Positions 34,754 through 43,895 of a DNA stretch of 64,000 bases are shown piece by piece. This DNA is from DQWO01 sp964478545. Its GTDB lineage: Bacteria; Desulfobacterota; Anaeroferrophillalia; Anaeroferrophillales; Anaeroferrophillaceae. Made by a program: the position numbers and the translations under genes. The notes beneath the pieces are model-generated. The model was not told the DNA's origin, ran no database searches, and saw only the letters and a program-made list of their open reading frames with translations. The stretch lies in the NCBI GenBank assembly GCA_964478545.1, contig CAYZIS010000007.1, positions 21,330 to 85,329 of the forward strand. The letters run 5' to 3'. The stretch's first letter is position 1, and the number at the start of each line of letters is the position of its first letter.

Positions 34754-34939
34754 AAGTAAGTAATTACAACATATTGAAATGATAGGTTTTTTGTTTATCG
34801 ATATCTCAAGCTTATGGAGCAAATGCCTAAAGATATCCGGGCTTGGCTCATAGCCGTGTCTGCCGACAGGCAGGCGGCATTGACCGCCGCGAATGAGCAA
34901 GAGCCATGCCGGGATATCACCTGGAACAATTACTTACTT
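34754..34939. repeat. 186-bp foldback element between kdsD and kdsC
   Basis: The outer inverted repeats AAGTAAGTAATT / AATTACTTACTT lie at 34754-34765 and 34928-34939. The inner arms GATATCCGGGCTTGGCTC pair with GAGCCATGCCGGGATATC. The centre CTGCCGACAGGCAGGCGGCATTGA is shared with 16088-16335, and part of it with the 110-bp MITEs. No clear target duplication is seen. No ORF. Confidence 0.75.
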
Positions 34940-35023
34940 TTCCAGATGTGTGCCCGCAGTATGCGGGAAGAAATTGATTTTAAATCCTAATGCCCAAATA
35001 GGTTTTATCCAATTTCATATTTA

Positions 35024-35080
35024 CCACAGAGCTCACAAAGTCCACAGAGAACAAGATCATTCATACTCCTCTCTGTGATA
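35024..35080. repeat. CACAGAG-type foldback (9-nt unit)
   Basis: The left arm CCACAGAGCTCACAAAGTCC shows three CACARAG units at 9-nt spacing; the short right arm CTCCTCTCTGTG is partly complementary. It resembles the arms around the GxxExxY genes but has no ORF between the arms. Confidence 0.6.
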
Positions 35081-35138
35081 AGATAATTTTTTGAGTATAA
35101 TGAAGAGTTGGGGGAAAATGGCATTTTCGGACAGCTTC

Positions 35139-36122
35139 CTAAACAACTCCCGCGCGTAATAAGTCGTGAAGGTGGAGCAGGCCGACAGGCTTTTGTTTTC
35201 CATCGTTTTCAACCACAAAAAGGGAAGTGATTGCATATTGTTCCATGATTTGTAATCCCTGGCTGGCCAGGGCTTTAGTGCTGATCTTTTTGGGGTTACG
35301 GGTCATTATTTTATCGGCGGTAAAGGTTAACAGGTTGTCGTATTGTTCCAGTGATCGCCGCAGGTCTCCGTCAGTGATGACTCCCACCAGAATACCATCT
35401 GTGTCGGTAACTCCGGTCATGCCAAATCCTTTGCCGGTGATTTCCAGCAATGTTTCTTTCATAGTAGTTTTTATCGAAACCAGGGGAATTTCATCACCGG
35501 TGTGCATGATCTCCTGGATCCTTAACAATAAGCGTTTTCCAAGGGTGCCGCCGGGATGGCGGCGGGCAAAATCTTCTTCACTGAAACCTTTGGCGGTCAA
35601 AAGGACTGTAGCCAGGGCATCCCCCATGGCCAGGGTTGCGGTGGTGCTGGCTGTGGGTGCCAGACCCAGGGGACATGCTTCCCGATCGACATGAATATCA
35701 AGGACAACATCACTTAATTTGGCCAGCTCTGATTTCCTGTTTCCGGTCAGGCTGATGAGTGGCAAGCCGAATCTTTTAACGGCAGGGACTATTTTTACCA
35801 GTTCTTCGGTATTGCCGCTGTAGGAAACCGCCATAACCACATCATTTCTGGACAGGATTCCTAGGTCTCCATGTAATCCTTCTGTGGGATGGAGAAAAAT
35901 TGCCGGGGTGCCGGTACTGGAAAGGGTAGCCGCGATTTTTCGGCAAATAATGCCGGATTTGCCGATGCCGGTGATGATTACTTTCCCCTGGCAGTCGGCC
36001 ATCAACTGCACGGCTTCAACAAAGGCCGGGCCAATGCGTTCTTCCAGTCGGCTGATGGCCAGTGCCTCAATGGCTAGTGCCTGGCGCCCTTCATTTACTA
36101 TACGTCGGCTGTCTTTGATCAC
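35139..36122 (-). CDS. kdsD: Arabinose-5-phosphate isomerase KdsD (KpsF/GutQ family)
   Basis: A 327-residue isomerase converting ribulose-5-phosphate to arabinose-5-phosphate for Kdo synthesis. There is a SIS domain (about 30-180, with ITGIGKSGIICRKIAATLSS and THE-type HPTEGLHGDLG) and two CBS domains (about 200-327). I place the start at GTG 36122 with AGGAAA upstream, because the longer frame reads 47 residues of non-family sequence and the resulting length equals the family norm. kdsA lies upstream at 37063. Confidence 0.92.
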   Translation of the reverse strand: MIKDSRRIVNEGRQALAIEALAISRLEERIGPAFVEAVQLMADCQGKVIITGIGKSGIICRKIAATLSSTGTPAIFLHPTEGLHGDLGILSRNDVVMAVSYSGNTEELVKIVPAVKRFGLPLISLTGNRKSELAKLSDVVLDIHVDREACPLGLAPTASTTATLAMGDALATVLLTAKGFSEEDFARRHPGGTLGKRLLLRIQEIMHTGDEIPLVSIKTTMKETLLEITGKGFGMTGVTDTDGILVGVITDGDLRRSLEQYDNLLTFTADKIMTRNPKKISTKALASQGLQIMEQYAITSLFVVENDGKQKPVGLLHLHDLLRAGVV

Positions 36123-36241
36123 AAGTTTTTTCCTGTAAATGGTAAATATTCGGCTGGTTGCTTTTATAGTTAATCGAATATTTACTGTACATGTAGTTAA
36201 AATTTCAAAGTTGATTGCTGAAGGTTTTAGATATACTTGGC

Positions 36242-37063
36242 TTACAGCTGGCAGGCGTCCCATATTTGACGCAGGTGTCTTAGAAGGGGCTTTAATTGCT
36301 GTAGTGATAATGAATTGGCCCCGTCACATAATGCCTGAGCAGGATTCGGGTGAACTTCCATGAACAGGGCATCAACTCCGGTAGCTACTGCCGCCGCTGC
36401 CAGGGTGGGGATCATCCGCCGGTCACCACCTGAGCAAATCCCTTGGGCAGCAGGCAGCTGGACCGAATGGGTGGCATCAAAAATAACCGGGCAGCCGGTT
36501 TCCTGCATGATGGGAATCGCCCGGAAATCAACGACCAGGTTATGGTAGCCAAAGGTGGTTCCCCGTTCAGTCAAAAGAATTTTATCATTGCCGGTACTGC
36601 TGATTTTACCGGTGATACCCCCCATATCCTCGGGAGCCATAAATTGTCCTTTTTTGACATTAACCGGTTTACCGGTTTTGCCGGCGGCCAGCAGCAGATC
36701 GGTCTGCCGGCAGAGAAAGGCCGGAATCTGGATGATATCAACAACCTCAGCCACCGCTTCTACTTCGTGTTGATCATGGACATCAGTAATGACCGGGATT
36801 TCCAGTTTATCCCTGACTTTTGCCAGGATTTCAAGCCCCTTATCAATCCCGGGGCCGCGAAATGATTGGACATTACTGCGATTGGCTTTATCGTACGAAG
36901 CTTTGAAGATGTAGGGGATATCCAGTGATTGGCATATTTCGGCTACGGTTTCTGCGGTACCAAGTGCCAGTTCTCCACTCTCAATGACGCATGGCCCGGC
37001 AATCAGCGCCAGGGGTTTCCCTGTACCGATGGCTATCGAAGAATTGATGGTGACAGGATTCAT
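36242..37063 (-). CDS. kdsA: 3-deoxy-8-phosphooctulonate synthase KdsA
   Basis: A 273-residue class I aldolase-fold enzyme condensing PEP with arabinose-5-phosphate to Kdo-8-P. Motifs LIAGPCVIESGE (about 19-30), FKASYDKANRS with SFRGPG (about 53-70) and FDATHSVQLPAAQG (about 197) are intact. The ATG at 37063 lies 4 bases after the pyrG stop; the longer frame into pyrG is unnecessary. Cytosolic. With kdsD and kdsC it supplies Kdo for lipid A-core assembly. Confidence 0.95.
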   Translation of the reverse strand: MNPVTINSSIAIGTGKPLALIAGPCVIESGELALGTAETVAEICQSLDIPYIFKASYDKANRSNVQSFRGPGIDKGLEILAKVRDKLEIPVITDVHDQHEVEAVAEVVDIIQIPAFLCRQTDLLLAAGKTGKPVNVKKGQFMAPEDMGGITGKISSTGNDKILLTERGTTFGYHNLVVDFRAIPIMQETGCPVIFDATHSVQLPAAQGICSGGDRRMIPTLAAAAVATGVDALFMEVHPNPAQALCDGANSLSLQQLKPLLRHLRQIWDACQL

Positions 37064-37067
37064 GATC

Positions 37068-38711
37068 TTATGATTGCTTCTGCTCCAGTGATGCTTTGAT
37101 AAATGCCACAAAAAGAGGGTGTGGTTTCATTGGTTTGGAGGTGAATTCCGGGTGAAACTGGCAGCCAAGATACCATGGATGCTCTTTGATCTCAATGATT
37201 TCAACCAGTTTGCGGTCGGCATGGGTGCCAGTAATCTGCAGGCCGCTGGCTTCAAGAATGTCGCGGTATTCGTTATTAAATTCATATCGGTGCCGGTGCC
37301 GTTCGGAAATGTTATCGGTGTCGTAGGCCTGTCGGGCGTGAGAACCGGGGGCCAGCTGGCAGGGATGCGCTCCCAGCCGCATAGTTCCTCCCTTGGGCGT
37401 GTCCTTGTTTTGGGTAACCGTCTGACTGCCATCTTTGCTGGTCCATTCTTTCATCAGGTAGATGATCGGATAAGTGGTTTCCGGATTAAACTCGGAACTG
37501 TTGGCATCATTAAGTTTGGCACAATTACGGGCAAACTCAACGGCCATCAACTGCATCCCCAGACAGATTCCAAACATGGGTATTTTGTGAATTCTGGCAT
37601 AGTTAATGGCGTTTATTTTTCCTTCGATGCCCCGATTGCCAAAACCTCCGGGGACCAGAATTCCCGAAATTCCCGCAAACCTGGCTTCCAGCTTTTCAGT
37701 GCTTAAATCCTCAAGTTGTTCTGAATCGATATAGTCCAGGTTTACTCTGGTGTTATTGGCAATGCCACCATGAACCAGGGCTTCATTGAGACTCTTATAG
37801 GATTCCTTCAGGGCAGTATATTTGCCGGCAATCCCAATCTTGACCTCGTGTTGGGGTTCTTTGATTTTGTGAACCATTTTTTCCCAATTTCCCAGCCGGG
37901 GTGCTCCTGTCCAGATGTTGAGTAGAGAGACCACTTTATCATCCAGTCCCTCATGATGGAATGAAAGCGGAACTTCATAGATGCTTTCGACATCAAGAGC
38001 TGTAAAGACTGCTTCTGGAGGAAGGTTGCAAAAGAGGGATATCTTTGCCTTGAGTTCCCGGTTTAACAGTCGCTCGGAGCGACAGAGGATGATGTCCGGT
38101 TGAATTCCGATACTCCGCAATTCTTTGACACTGTGTTGAGTTGGTTTGGTTTTCAGTTCCTCGGCAGCCTTGATGTAGGGTACCAGGGTGAGGTGCATAT
38201 ACAGGACATTCTCCGGGCCGATATCATAGCGGAACTGACGGATTGCTTCCAGAAAAGGTTGACTTTCAATGTCACCGACCGTGCCGCCGATTTCCACCAA
38301 GGCCACATCTACATTACCGGTTCCCTGGCGGATACATCTCTTGATTTCATCGGTAATGTGCGGAATGACCTGGACTGTTCCCCCCAGGTAGTCTCCCCGA
38401 CGTTCTTTGGTAATGACGGCGTCATAAATCTTGCCGGTGGTATAATTGCTTTTTTTGGTTAATTTGGCATTGGTAAAGCGTTCATAGTGTCCCAAATCCA
38501 GATCAGTTTCAGCCCCATCATTGGTAACGAATACCTCTCCGTGCTGAAACGGGCTCATGGTTCCGGGATCAACGTTCAGGTAGGGATCAAGCTTCTGGAT
38601 GCCCACGGTCAGGTTGCGGGCTTCAAGCAGAGCTCCCAGGGAGGCGGCTGCCAAACCTTTGCCAAGGGAGGAAATAACCCCACCGGTAACAAAAATATAT
38701 TTTGGTTTCAC
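37068..38711 (-). CDS. pyrG: CTP synthase PyrG
   Basis: A 547-residue enzyme aminating UTP to CTP with glutamine. The synthetase domain opens with IFVTGGVISSLGKGLAAASLG (about 5-25); the class I glutaminase domain has the nucleophile in GICLGMQ (about 383-389) and a terminal HPE triad part in GCQFHPEF. The length is standard. CTP is needed for CMP-Kdo, which explains the common pyrG-kdsA neighbourhood. It is followed directly by kdsA and preceded by apgM at a distance of 34 bases. Confidence 0.97.
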   Translation of the reverse strand: MKPKYIFVTGGVISSLGKGLAAASLGALLEARNLTVGIQKLDPYLNVDPGTMSPFQHGEVFVTNDGAETDLDLGHYERFTNAKLTKKSNYTTGKIYDAVITKERRGDYLGGTVQVIPHITDEIKRCIRQGTGNVDVALVEIGGTVGDIESQPFLEAIRQFRYDIGPENVLYMHLTLVPYIKAAEELKTKPTQHSVKELRSIGIQPDIILCRSERLLNRELKAKISLFCNLPPEAVFTALDVESIYEVPLSFHHEGLDDKVVSLLNIWTGAPRLGNWEKMVHKIKEPQHEVKIGIAGKYTALKESYKSLNEALVHGGIANNTRVNLDYIDSEQLEDLSTEKLEARFAGISGILVPGGFGNRGIEGKINAINYARIHKIPMFGICLGMQLMAVEFARNCAKLNDANSSEFNPETTYPIIYLMKEWTSKDGSQTVTQNKDTPKGGTMRLGAHPCQLAPGSHARQAYDTDNISERHRHRYEFNNEYRDILEASGLQITGTHADRKLVEIIEIKEHPWYLGCQFHPEFTSKPMKPHPLFVAFIKASLEQKQS

Positions 38712-38745
38712 TGGTAGTAACTCTCTTTCAGTTTTAAGGTAGCCT

Positions 38746-39966
38746 TCAGTGTTTTTTGTTTATCAGATAGTCCATGAACTGCCAGCCTTTCTGCCAGTAA
38801 TTGCCGGCATTCGCGGCCGTAAGTTCACAATATTCTTTGTGTGGTCCCGGGAGCTCATTCTCGCTGTCATATAACAGGTAAGGTACCGGTCCGGATGAGT
38901 GGGTTTTGGTCCGGATGGGGGTGGGATGGTCAGGCAGGACGGCCATCCGGAAAGCAGAAAATTTTTGTAAACCATCAATCAGGGGGCCGATAACCCGCCG
39001 GTCAAGGTCTTCAATGGCCTGGATTTTCTTTTCCAGGCTGCCTTCATGAGAAGCTTCGTCCGGAGCTTCCAGGTGCAGATAGACAAAATCATGCTCCTCC
39101 AGGCTTTTCAGGGTATATTTGACTTTATTTTCATAATTGGTATCCAGGTAGCCGGTTGCTCCCGGGACATCCACAGTTGTCAGCCCGGCACAGATACCGA
39201 TACCTTTCAGCAAATCCACCGCTGAAATAACCGTGCCGCTACAGCCGAAGCGTTCGGCGAAAGAATCCAGAAGAGGTTTTCTACCTTGACCCCAGAGCCA
39301 GATGGAGTTGGCCGTAATCTCACCCTTTTCCAGTTTTTCCCTGATGAACGGGAGCCGATAAATAACCATTTGTGATGACAGCATCAGGTTATGGATCGGG
39401 GAGCCGTGGTCTGCAGGTAGGTGATCGACAATTTCCTGGCCGCTGATATCATGGGGAGGGGTCAATTTGATTTCGGCCAGTTCTACCGGGCAATTTTTGA
39501 TGACCATCAGGTGACGATAGCTGACTCCGGGGTAAAAATGAAGTTGTTCATTACCGAACTCGAGATTGAGTTGCTCTATAACCTTCCGGGCTTCAGCGGT
39601 GCTGATATGCCCAGCGCTGAAGTCGTGCATGTAGCCGCGTCCTTCAAAATGAAGGATGTTGACCAGGTTGCAGCGGAAAGCTACGTCTTCCGGCCCCAGT
39701 TCAATGCCCATGCTGGCAGCTTCCAGGGGAGCACGTCCGGTATAATAGCGGGCCGGGTCATAACCAAAAACTGATAGGTTTGCCACATCGCTGCCGGCAG
39801 GGAAGCCTGGGGGAACCGTGGTCAGGGTTCCTTGCTCCGCCGTTTTTGCCAGTTTGTCGAGATTTGGGGTGTTGGCCGCTGCCAGTGGTGTCTTTCCCTT
39901 CAGGCTTTCCTGGGGTTCATCCGCCATACCATCGCCGAGAATAACCAGAAACTTTTTATTACTCAT
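38746..39966 (-). CDS. apgM: Cofactor-independent phosphoglycerate mutase ApgM
   Basis: A 406-residue metalloenzyme of the alkaline phosphatase superfamily (archaeal-type 2,3-bisphosphoglycerate-independent mutase) interconverting 3- and 2-phosphoglycerate. The N-terminus VILGDGMADEP carries the metal aspartate; the catalytic serine region is AGSDVANLSVFGYDP (about 62-76) with RAPLEAASMG following; later DHPTPI holds further metal ligands. Length and motifs fit ApgM and not GpmI. It overlaps the upstream regulator gene by 4 bases. Confidence 0.93.
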   Translation of the reverse strand: MSNKKFLVILGDGMADEPQESLKGKTPLAAANTPNLDKLAKTAEQGTLTTVPPGFPAGSDVANLSVFGYDPARYYTGRAPLEAASMGIELGPEDVAFRCNLVNILHFEGRGYMHDFSAGHISTAEARKVIEQLNLEFGNEQLHFYPGVSYRHLMVIKNCPVELAEIKLTPPHDISGQEIVDHLPADHGSPIHNLMLSSQMVIYRLPFIREKLEKGEITANSIWLWGQGRKPLLDSFAERFGCSGTVISAVDLLKGIGICAGLTTVDVPGATGYLDTNYENKVKYTLKSLEEHDFVYLHLEAPDEASHEGSLEKKIQAIEDLDRRVIGPLIDGLQKFSAFRMAVLPDHPTPIRTKTHSSGPVPYLLYDSENELPGPHKEYCELTAANAGNYWQKGWQFMDYLINKKH

Positions 39967-40871
39967 GGGGTTATTTCCTCCGGGACTAGGGTTTTCTCCA
40001 TGGTAATAGAGTTCCCCTGTTGATTGAATGTGACTCGATCAAAATAATTGGCCATCAGGATAATCCCGCGTCCGTGCGGTTTAAACAGGTTTTCGGGATC
40101 CAGGGGATCAGGCAGAGACCGCCAGTCAAAACCCGGTCCTTCATCGGTGATCTCGCAGGAAAAAGATGTAGGAGTTACAGAGGTTGCCACCAGTACCTGT
40201 CGATCGGCATAGGGAGATTCAAGCATTCTTTTTCCAAGGATTTCCAGGTAATCAGGTTTTTCCTTCAAGGTGGAAGGAAGCTCCAGATTGCCGTGCTCGA
40301 TGGCATTGACCACCGCTTCATGCAGAGCCATCCGGATGCCGGTTAATTCCGGCTGCAGGGATTTCCCGCCAATCTTTTTTATTTCCTGGATCAGCTCACT
40401 GACCAGAGAGTGGACCAGCTTAATGTCATTGCTGATTTTAAAACAAATCTTCTTGCCCTCCAGGTAATGGTATAATTTAGCTTCTTGCTGGGTTTCACCG
40501 ATGGCTTGTTTGATCTTTTGAATAATTTCCCGAACGTCCTTGAGCCGAAAAGGTTTTTCCAGGTAATCCAGGGCTCCCAGCTTTAATGCCGTAATGATAT
40601 TATCCTTGGTTCCATAACCTGAGGTGATAACGAAAGGAATGTCAGGGAAAGATTTTCTTGTCTGCCGGAGAAACTGGATGCCATCCATTTCCGGCATTTT
40701 AATGTCACTGATTGCCAGTATGACATGATCAGGGTTGGATTCCAATGCTTCCAGGGCCAATTTCCCATTTTCAAAGTTACGTTGCTTCAGCCCTTCCTGC
40801 TCGACGATTTTAGCCAGAACTTCCCGGGTGGCGGCATTATCGTCGGCAATAATAACCAGGTTTTTAGGCAT
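39963..40871 (-). CDS. Response regulator with C-terminal HATPase_c (RsbW-like) domain
   Basis: A 302-residue cytosolic protein. The receiver domain (about 1-125) has Asp10/Asp11, phospho-acceptor Asp56 in ISDIKMP and the lysine in YLEKPF. The output part (about 150-300) is a GHKL ATPase with N-box EAVVNAIEHGN, DEGPGFDW and GRGI, but it lacks a dimerisation/phospho-histidine box, so it resembles anti-sigma or anti-anti-sigma kinases such as RsbW. It overlaps apgM by 4 bases and follows pyrE by 12. The partner is unknown, and no anti-sigma antagonist gene lies nearby. Confidence 0.88.
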   Translation of the reverse strand: MPKNLVIIADDNAATREVLAKIVEQEGLKQRNFENGKLALEALESNPDHVILAISDIKMPEMDGIQFLRQTRKSFPDIPFVITSGYGTKDNIITALKLGALDYLEKPFRLKDVREIIQKIKQAIGETQQEAKLYHYLEGKKICFKISNDIKLVHSLVSELIQEIKKIGGKSLQPELTGIRMALHEAVVNAIEHGNLELPSTLKEKPDYLEILGKRMLESPYADRQVLVATSVTPTSFSCEITDEGPGFDWRSLPDPLDPENLFKPHGRGIILMANYFDRVTFNQQGNSITMEKTLVPEEITP

Positions 40872-40883
40872 TAATCAATGACC

Positions 40884-41435
40884 TCAGGAACGGATGTCGC
40901 TAATAGTAAACAGTGCCTGCAACACAAAGCCTTTTTCTGCCAACATTTCAGCTCCACCTTCAAGCCGATCCAGTAGAGTGATAACCTGTTTGACCTGCAA
41001 ACCGTATGCCTGGGCTCGTTCGATTGCTTTCAATAACGAGCCGCCAGTGGTTACCACATCTTCAACAATGGCAACCGCATCACCCTCATTAAGATTTTTA
41101 TTGCCTTCTATCCACAGGTTTTTTCCATGTCCTTTTGGTTCCTTGCGGATATAAAAGGCGTGAACCGGCGGGCCAGAAAACCAGCTCAGCAGACTGACCG
41201 CCGTGGCAATGGGGTCGGCACCCATACTCAAGCCGCCGACTGCTTTTATGGGAATATCAGCCGAACGGATAAGGTCCAAGATCAGACTGCCGGTCAAAAA
41301 ACTTCCTTCACTGTGCAGGGTTGTCTGTTTTCCGTCCACATAATAGCTGCTCGTTTTGCCGGAAGTCAGGGTTACCTGGCGATTTTCATAGGATAGTTCC
41401 TCCAGCAGTTGCAGCAGTCTGGCTTTCTTATTCAT
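40884..41435 (-). CDS. pyrE: Orotate phosphoribosyltransferase PyrE
   Basis: A 183-residue pyrimidine enzyme joining orotate and PRPP to OMP. The PRPP loop VAIVEDVVTTGGSLLKAI (about 121-138) is unmistakable; the N-terminal LTSGKTSSYYVDGK and the flexible KGHGK loop (about 105) are also present. It heads the long minus-strand block that includes pyrG. Upstream is 405 bp of repeat-rich DNA. Confidence 0.95.
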   Translation of the reverse strand: MNKKARLLQLLEELSYENRQVTLTSGKTSSYYVDGKQTTLHSEGSFLTGSLILDLIRSADIPIKAVGGLSMGADPIATAVSLLSWFSGPPVHAFYIRKEPKGHGKNLWIEGNKNLNEGDAVAIVEDVVTTGGSLLKAIERAQAYGLQVKQVITLLDRLEGGAEMLAEKGFVLQALFTISDIRS

Positions 41436-41569
41436 GTACTATTCCTGTTGAAAAAATTGTAAGTGCTGACAGCAGGGTTCGATTCACAGCAGGAACCAAA
41501 AAAAGATTTACTATGAAACCTGAATTAAGCGCTTAGCCTTTAGCTGTGAGCTATTAGTTAGCTGAAATT

Positions 41570-41595
41570 CTTCGTGCTTTTCGTGTTCTTCGTGG
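41570..41595. repeat. Lone CACGAAG arm (9-nt unit)
   Basis: CTTCGTGCTTTTCGTGTTCTTCGTGG reads, on the other strand, as three CACGAA units at 9-nt spacing, like the arms of the GxxExxY element at 53931-54370. No opposite arm is found nearby. Upstream in the same spacer lies a TAGCTGTGAGCTATTAG repeat fragment (41523-41563). The rest of 41436-41840 is A/T-rich and holds no credible gene. Confidence 0.6.
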
Positions 41596-41825
41596 TTGCA
41601 TGGATTTTTTGATCTTTTTGCGTAAAACTTTATTGACAAATTACTGCCAGAGAACAGTGTCTTTTTATACGTCTGAGGCAAAATATGTCAAGTTAAACTT
41701 CTCGATTTCCGCTTCCAGAAAAGCAATGCTGTTTTTTAAATTAGAGTCATGCCATCTCACCCTTGATCTAACATCAGGAAGTTGTCCGATTAAATAAAAT
41801 AAGCAACTTTGATGCAACATTTAAA

Positions 41826-41972
41826 ATAACGAACTCTTTTTTGCAGTCTTGGTTACCTGATTGTCTTTTCTCACGGAGACACAGAGGCGCAGAGAGGGGT
41901 AAGAGAAGTTTGGTTTTCTCTGTGTCTTTGCGACTCTGTGGGAGTCATTTTGTTTTCATTAATAACCGCCTG
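41826..41972. repeat. CACAGAG-type foldback, 8-nt unit, about 150 bp family
   Basis: The arms CTCACGGAGACACAGAGG (from 41870) and CTCTGTGTCTTTGCGACTCTG (to 41944) have units spaced 8 nt. The outer sequence (CGAACTCTTTTTTGCAGTC on the left, AGTCATTTTGTTTTCATTAA on the right) is the reverse complement of 47297-47440, and part of it recurs at 50855-50970. This long repeat replaces the 5' half of the DUF4143 gene. Confidence 0.75.
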
Positions 41973-42650
41973 GTGTATGGTTCATATCCCGAAATTGTTG
42001 ATCGTCCTGGCGATCAGGAGGAGCGCCTTTTACAGCTTGCCGACAGTTATCTTTATAAAGACATCCTGATCTGGGGGAATATTCAGAAACTGGATCGCCT
42101 GGAGCGACTGGTTCAGACGCTGGCTTTTCAAATTGGTAGTCAGGTTTCCTATAATGAACTTGGGGGCTTGTCGGGACTGAATAATGAAACCGTGGAGAAA
42201 TACATCACCATTCTGGAAAAAGCTTTTGTTGTTTTCAGAATAGGGACATTCAGTCGTAATCTGCGCAACGAACTCAAAAAGAGCCGTAAAATTTACTTCC
42301 TCGACAATGGCATTCGCAATGCCGTCATCAAACACTTTAACCCGGTGGGTTTACGCAATGATGTGGGGGCCCTCTGGGAAAATTATCTGGTTAGTGAACG
42401 GATAAAACTGATGGCTAACAACAATATTACCGTCAACCGTTTTTTCTGGCGGACGGCCCAACAGTAGGAAATAGATTACCTGGAAGAACGTAATGGCAGG
42501 CTTTCTGCCTGGGAATTCAAGTGGAACCCTGGTGTAGCGGTACGTTTCCCCAAAACTTTTACCAAAGCTTACCCCAAAACTGAGTTGAAAGTAATAACCC
42601 CCAATACAATGGCTGATTTCCTGAGCTTGGCTGAAGAAGTGGACCAATAG
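41963..42650 (+). pseudogene. DUF4143-type AAA ATPase, 5'-truncated with in-frame amber stop
   Basis: The readable protein starts inside the family (RLVYGSYPEIVD) and continues through the DUF4143 C-terminal domain (LADSYLYKDIL, LGGLSGLNNETVEKYI, IYFLDNGIRNAVI, GALWENYLVSERI). A TAG stop at 42465-42467 after FFWRTAQQ interrupts it, and the same frame then continues with EIDYLEERNGRLSAWEFKW to a TAG at 42648-42650, exactly as the family should end. The N-terminal P-loop domain (about 200 residues) is absent and is replaced by a foldback repeat. I read it as a decayed gene. These ATPases are common, often duplicated and of unclear role. Confidence 0.85.
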
Positions 42651-42717
42651 TCGGAAAGGTATTAATCAAGATCAGGTTTCCGTTACATTGTCTGAATGAC
42701 TTCCATTGCAATCTTTC

Positions 42718-43425
42718 TTATCCGAATAAGCTATCAAGGTCTATTTTTTCAGACAAGGTCAATAACGTTTCTCGGTCAAAAGATAGCTGTGGCAGGTAGG
42801 GGAGTTCTCCCAGAATTGATGCCTGGTCAAATTCCCTGATAAGTGCCGCAAAATTTTTTTCAGCCATGCCGGGATTTCCGGCGGCATGATTGATGATAAT
42901 ACCGGTAACCGGGATTTTGGCTTGGCGTAGCCGGGAGAGTGTCAACAGTGTATGATTGATGCCGCCCAAGGCGGAACGGCAGACCACCAGTGCCGGTAGT
43001 TGCAGGTCGCTGATGAGGTTCTCCACCAAATAGCCAGGACATAGGGGTACCATTAAACCACCGGCACCTTCCACCAGGGTAAATTCATGTTGATGAAGGT
43101 GCTCACGCACGGTATTCAGCAGGATATTATGGTTGATTACCTGCTGCTGACGCCGGGCGGCAAGCAGCGGAGCCAGCGGCTCCCGGAATCGGAAAGGGAT
43201 GATGGCTTCCAGGGGATGAGACAGACCGGCAGCTTTTTTTACCTTGGCTCCATCGGAATTTTGGCTGAGATCTTCAAGGTTCTGGATGCCGCTTTCCATG
43301 GGTTTTAAGTAACTGAAACCCTGAGTCAATCTTTGTTGCAATACCACTGCCAGCATGGCAGATACCAGGGTTTTCCCGACTCCGGTATCGGTCCCGGTGA
43401 TGAACAGGCCCTTATTTTTCATCAT
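42718..43425 (-). CDS. bioD: Dethiobiotin synthetase BioD
   Basis: A 235-residue ATP-dependent carboxylase that closes the ureido ring of dethiobiotin. Walker A GTDTGVGKTLVSAML (about 11-25), the substrate lysine/serine in YLKPMESG (about 39-46) and VEGAGGLMVPL (about 117-127) are all typical. No other bio gene is in the window. It stands between the DUF4143 pseudogene and ndk on the minus strand. The length is normal. Confidence 0.94.
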   Translation of the reverse strand: MMKNKGLFITGTDTGVGKTLVSAMLAVVLQQRLTQGFSYLKPMESGIQNLEDLSQNSDGAKVKKAAGLSHPLEAIIPFRFREPLAPLLAARRQQQVINHNILLNTVREHLHQHEFTLVEGAGGLMVPLCPGYLVENLISDLQLPALVVCRSALGGINHTLLTLSRLRQAKIPVTGIIINHAAGNPGMAEKNFAALIREFDQASILGELPYLPQLSFDRETLLTLSEKIDLDSLFG

Positions 43426-43469
43426 ATCTATTCGATTGGTTGGTGATCCTGGTATTCATTCGGATATCT

Positions 43470-43895
43470 CTACTTCTCGTTGACGATCTCCAGTTCCGGG
43501 AAAAAATAGGCGATTTCCGTTTTGGCGGTTTCCGGAGCATCGGAGCCATGGACCGAATTTTTTTCAATATCGGTGGCAAAGCGTTTTCTTAACGTTCCTT
43601 CTGCTGCTTCGGCTGGATTGGTGGCTCCCATCAATTCCCGGTTTTTGCTGATCGCATTTTCCCCGGCCAACACCATGACCACCGCCGGACCGGAAGACAT
43701 GAAGTCGGTGAGGCTGTCGAAAAACGGTCGTTCACAATGAACTGCGTAAAATCCTTTAGCTATCAGCTTGCTCATTCGGACCATTTTCATTGCTGCAATT
43801 CGCAAATCATTGGCTTCAAACTCAGCAATGATTTGGCCAATGACGCCCTTGGCGACGGCGTCGGGTTTGATAATTGATAAAGTTCTTTCACTCAT
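43470..43895 (-). CDS. ndk: Nucleoside diphosphate kinase Ndk
   Basis: A 141-residue enzyme that equilibrates nucleoside tri- and diphosphates through phosphohistidine His116 in NSVHGSD. LSIIKPDAV at the N-terminus and GATNPAEAAEGTLRKRF (about 90-106) are family blocks. I choose ATG 43895, because GAGGAG lies 7 bases upstream of it; two ATGs farther upstream are too close to or before that ribosome site. Cytosolic and housekeeping. A 525-bp repeat-rich spacer separates it from yifB. Confidence 0.96.
   Translation of the reverse strand: MSERTLSIIKPDAVAKGVIGQIIAEFEANDLRIAAMKMVRMSKLIAKGFYAVHCERPFFDSLTDFMSSGPAVVMVLAGENAISKNRELMGATNPAEAAEGTLRKRFATDIEKNSVHGSDAPETAKTEIAYFFPELEIVNEK

Noticed and set aside
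41600..41797. 65-codon plus-strand frame in the pyrE upstream spacer
   Set aside because: No ribosome site, unusual A/T-rich composition, no family features, and surrounded by repeat fragments.
42465..42467. TAG as a pyrrolysine codon
   Set aside because: The gene has also lost its whole N-terminal ATPase domain, so decay explains the stop more simply.
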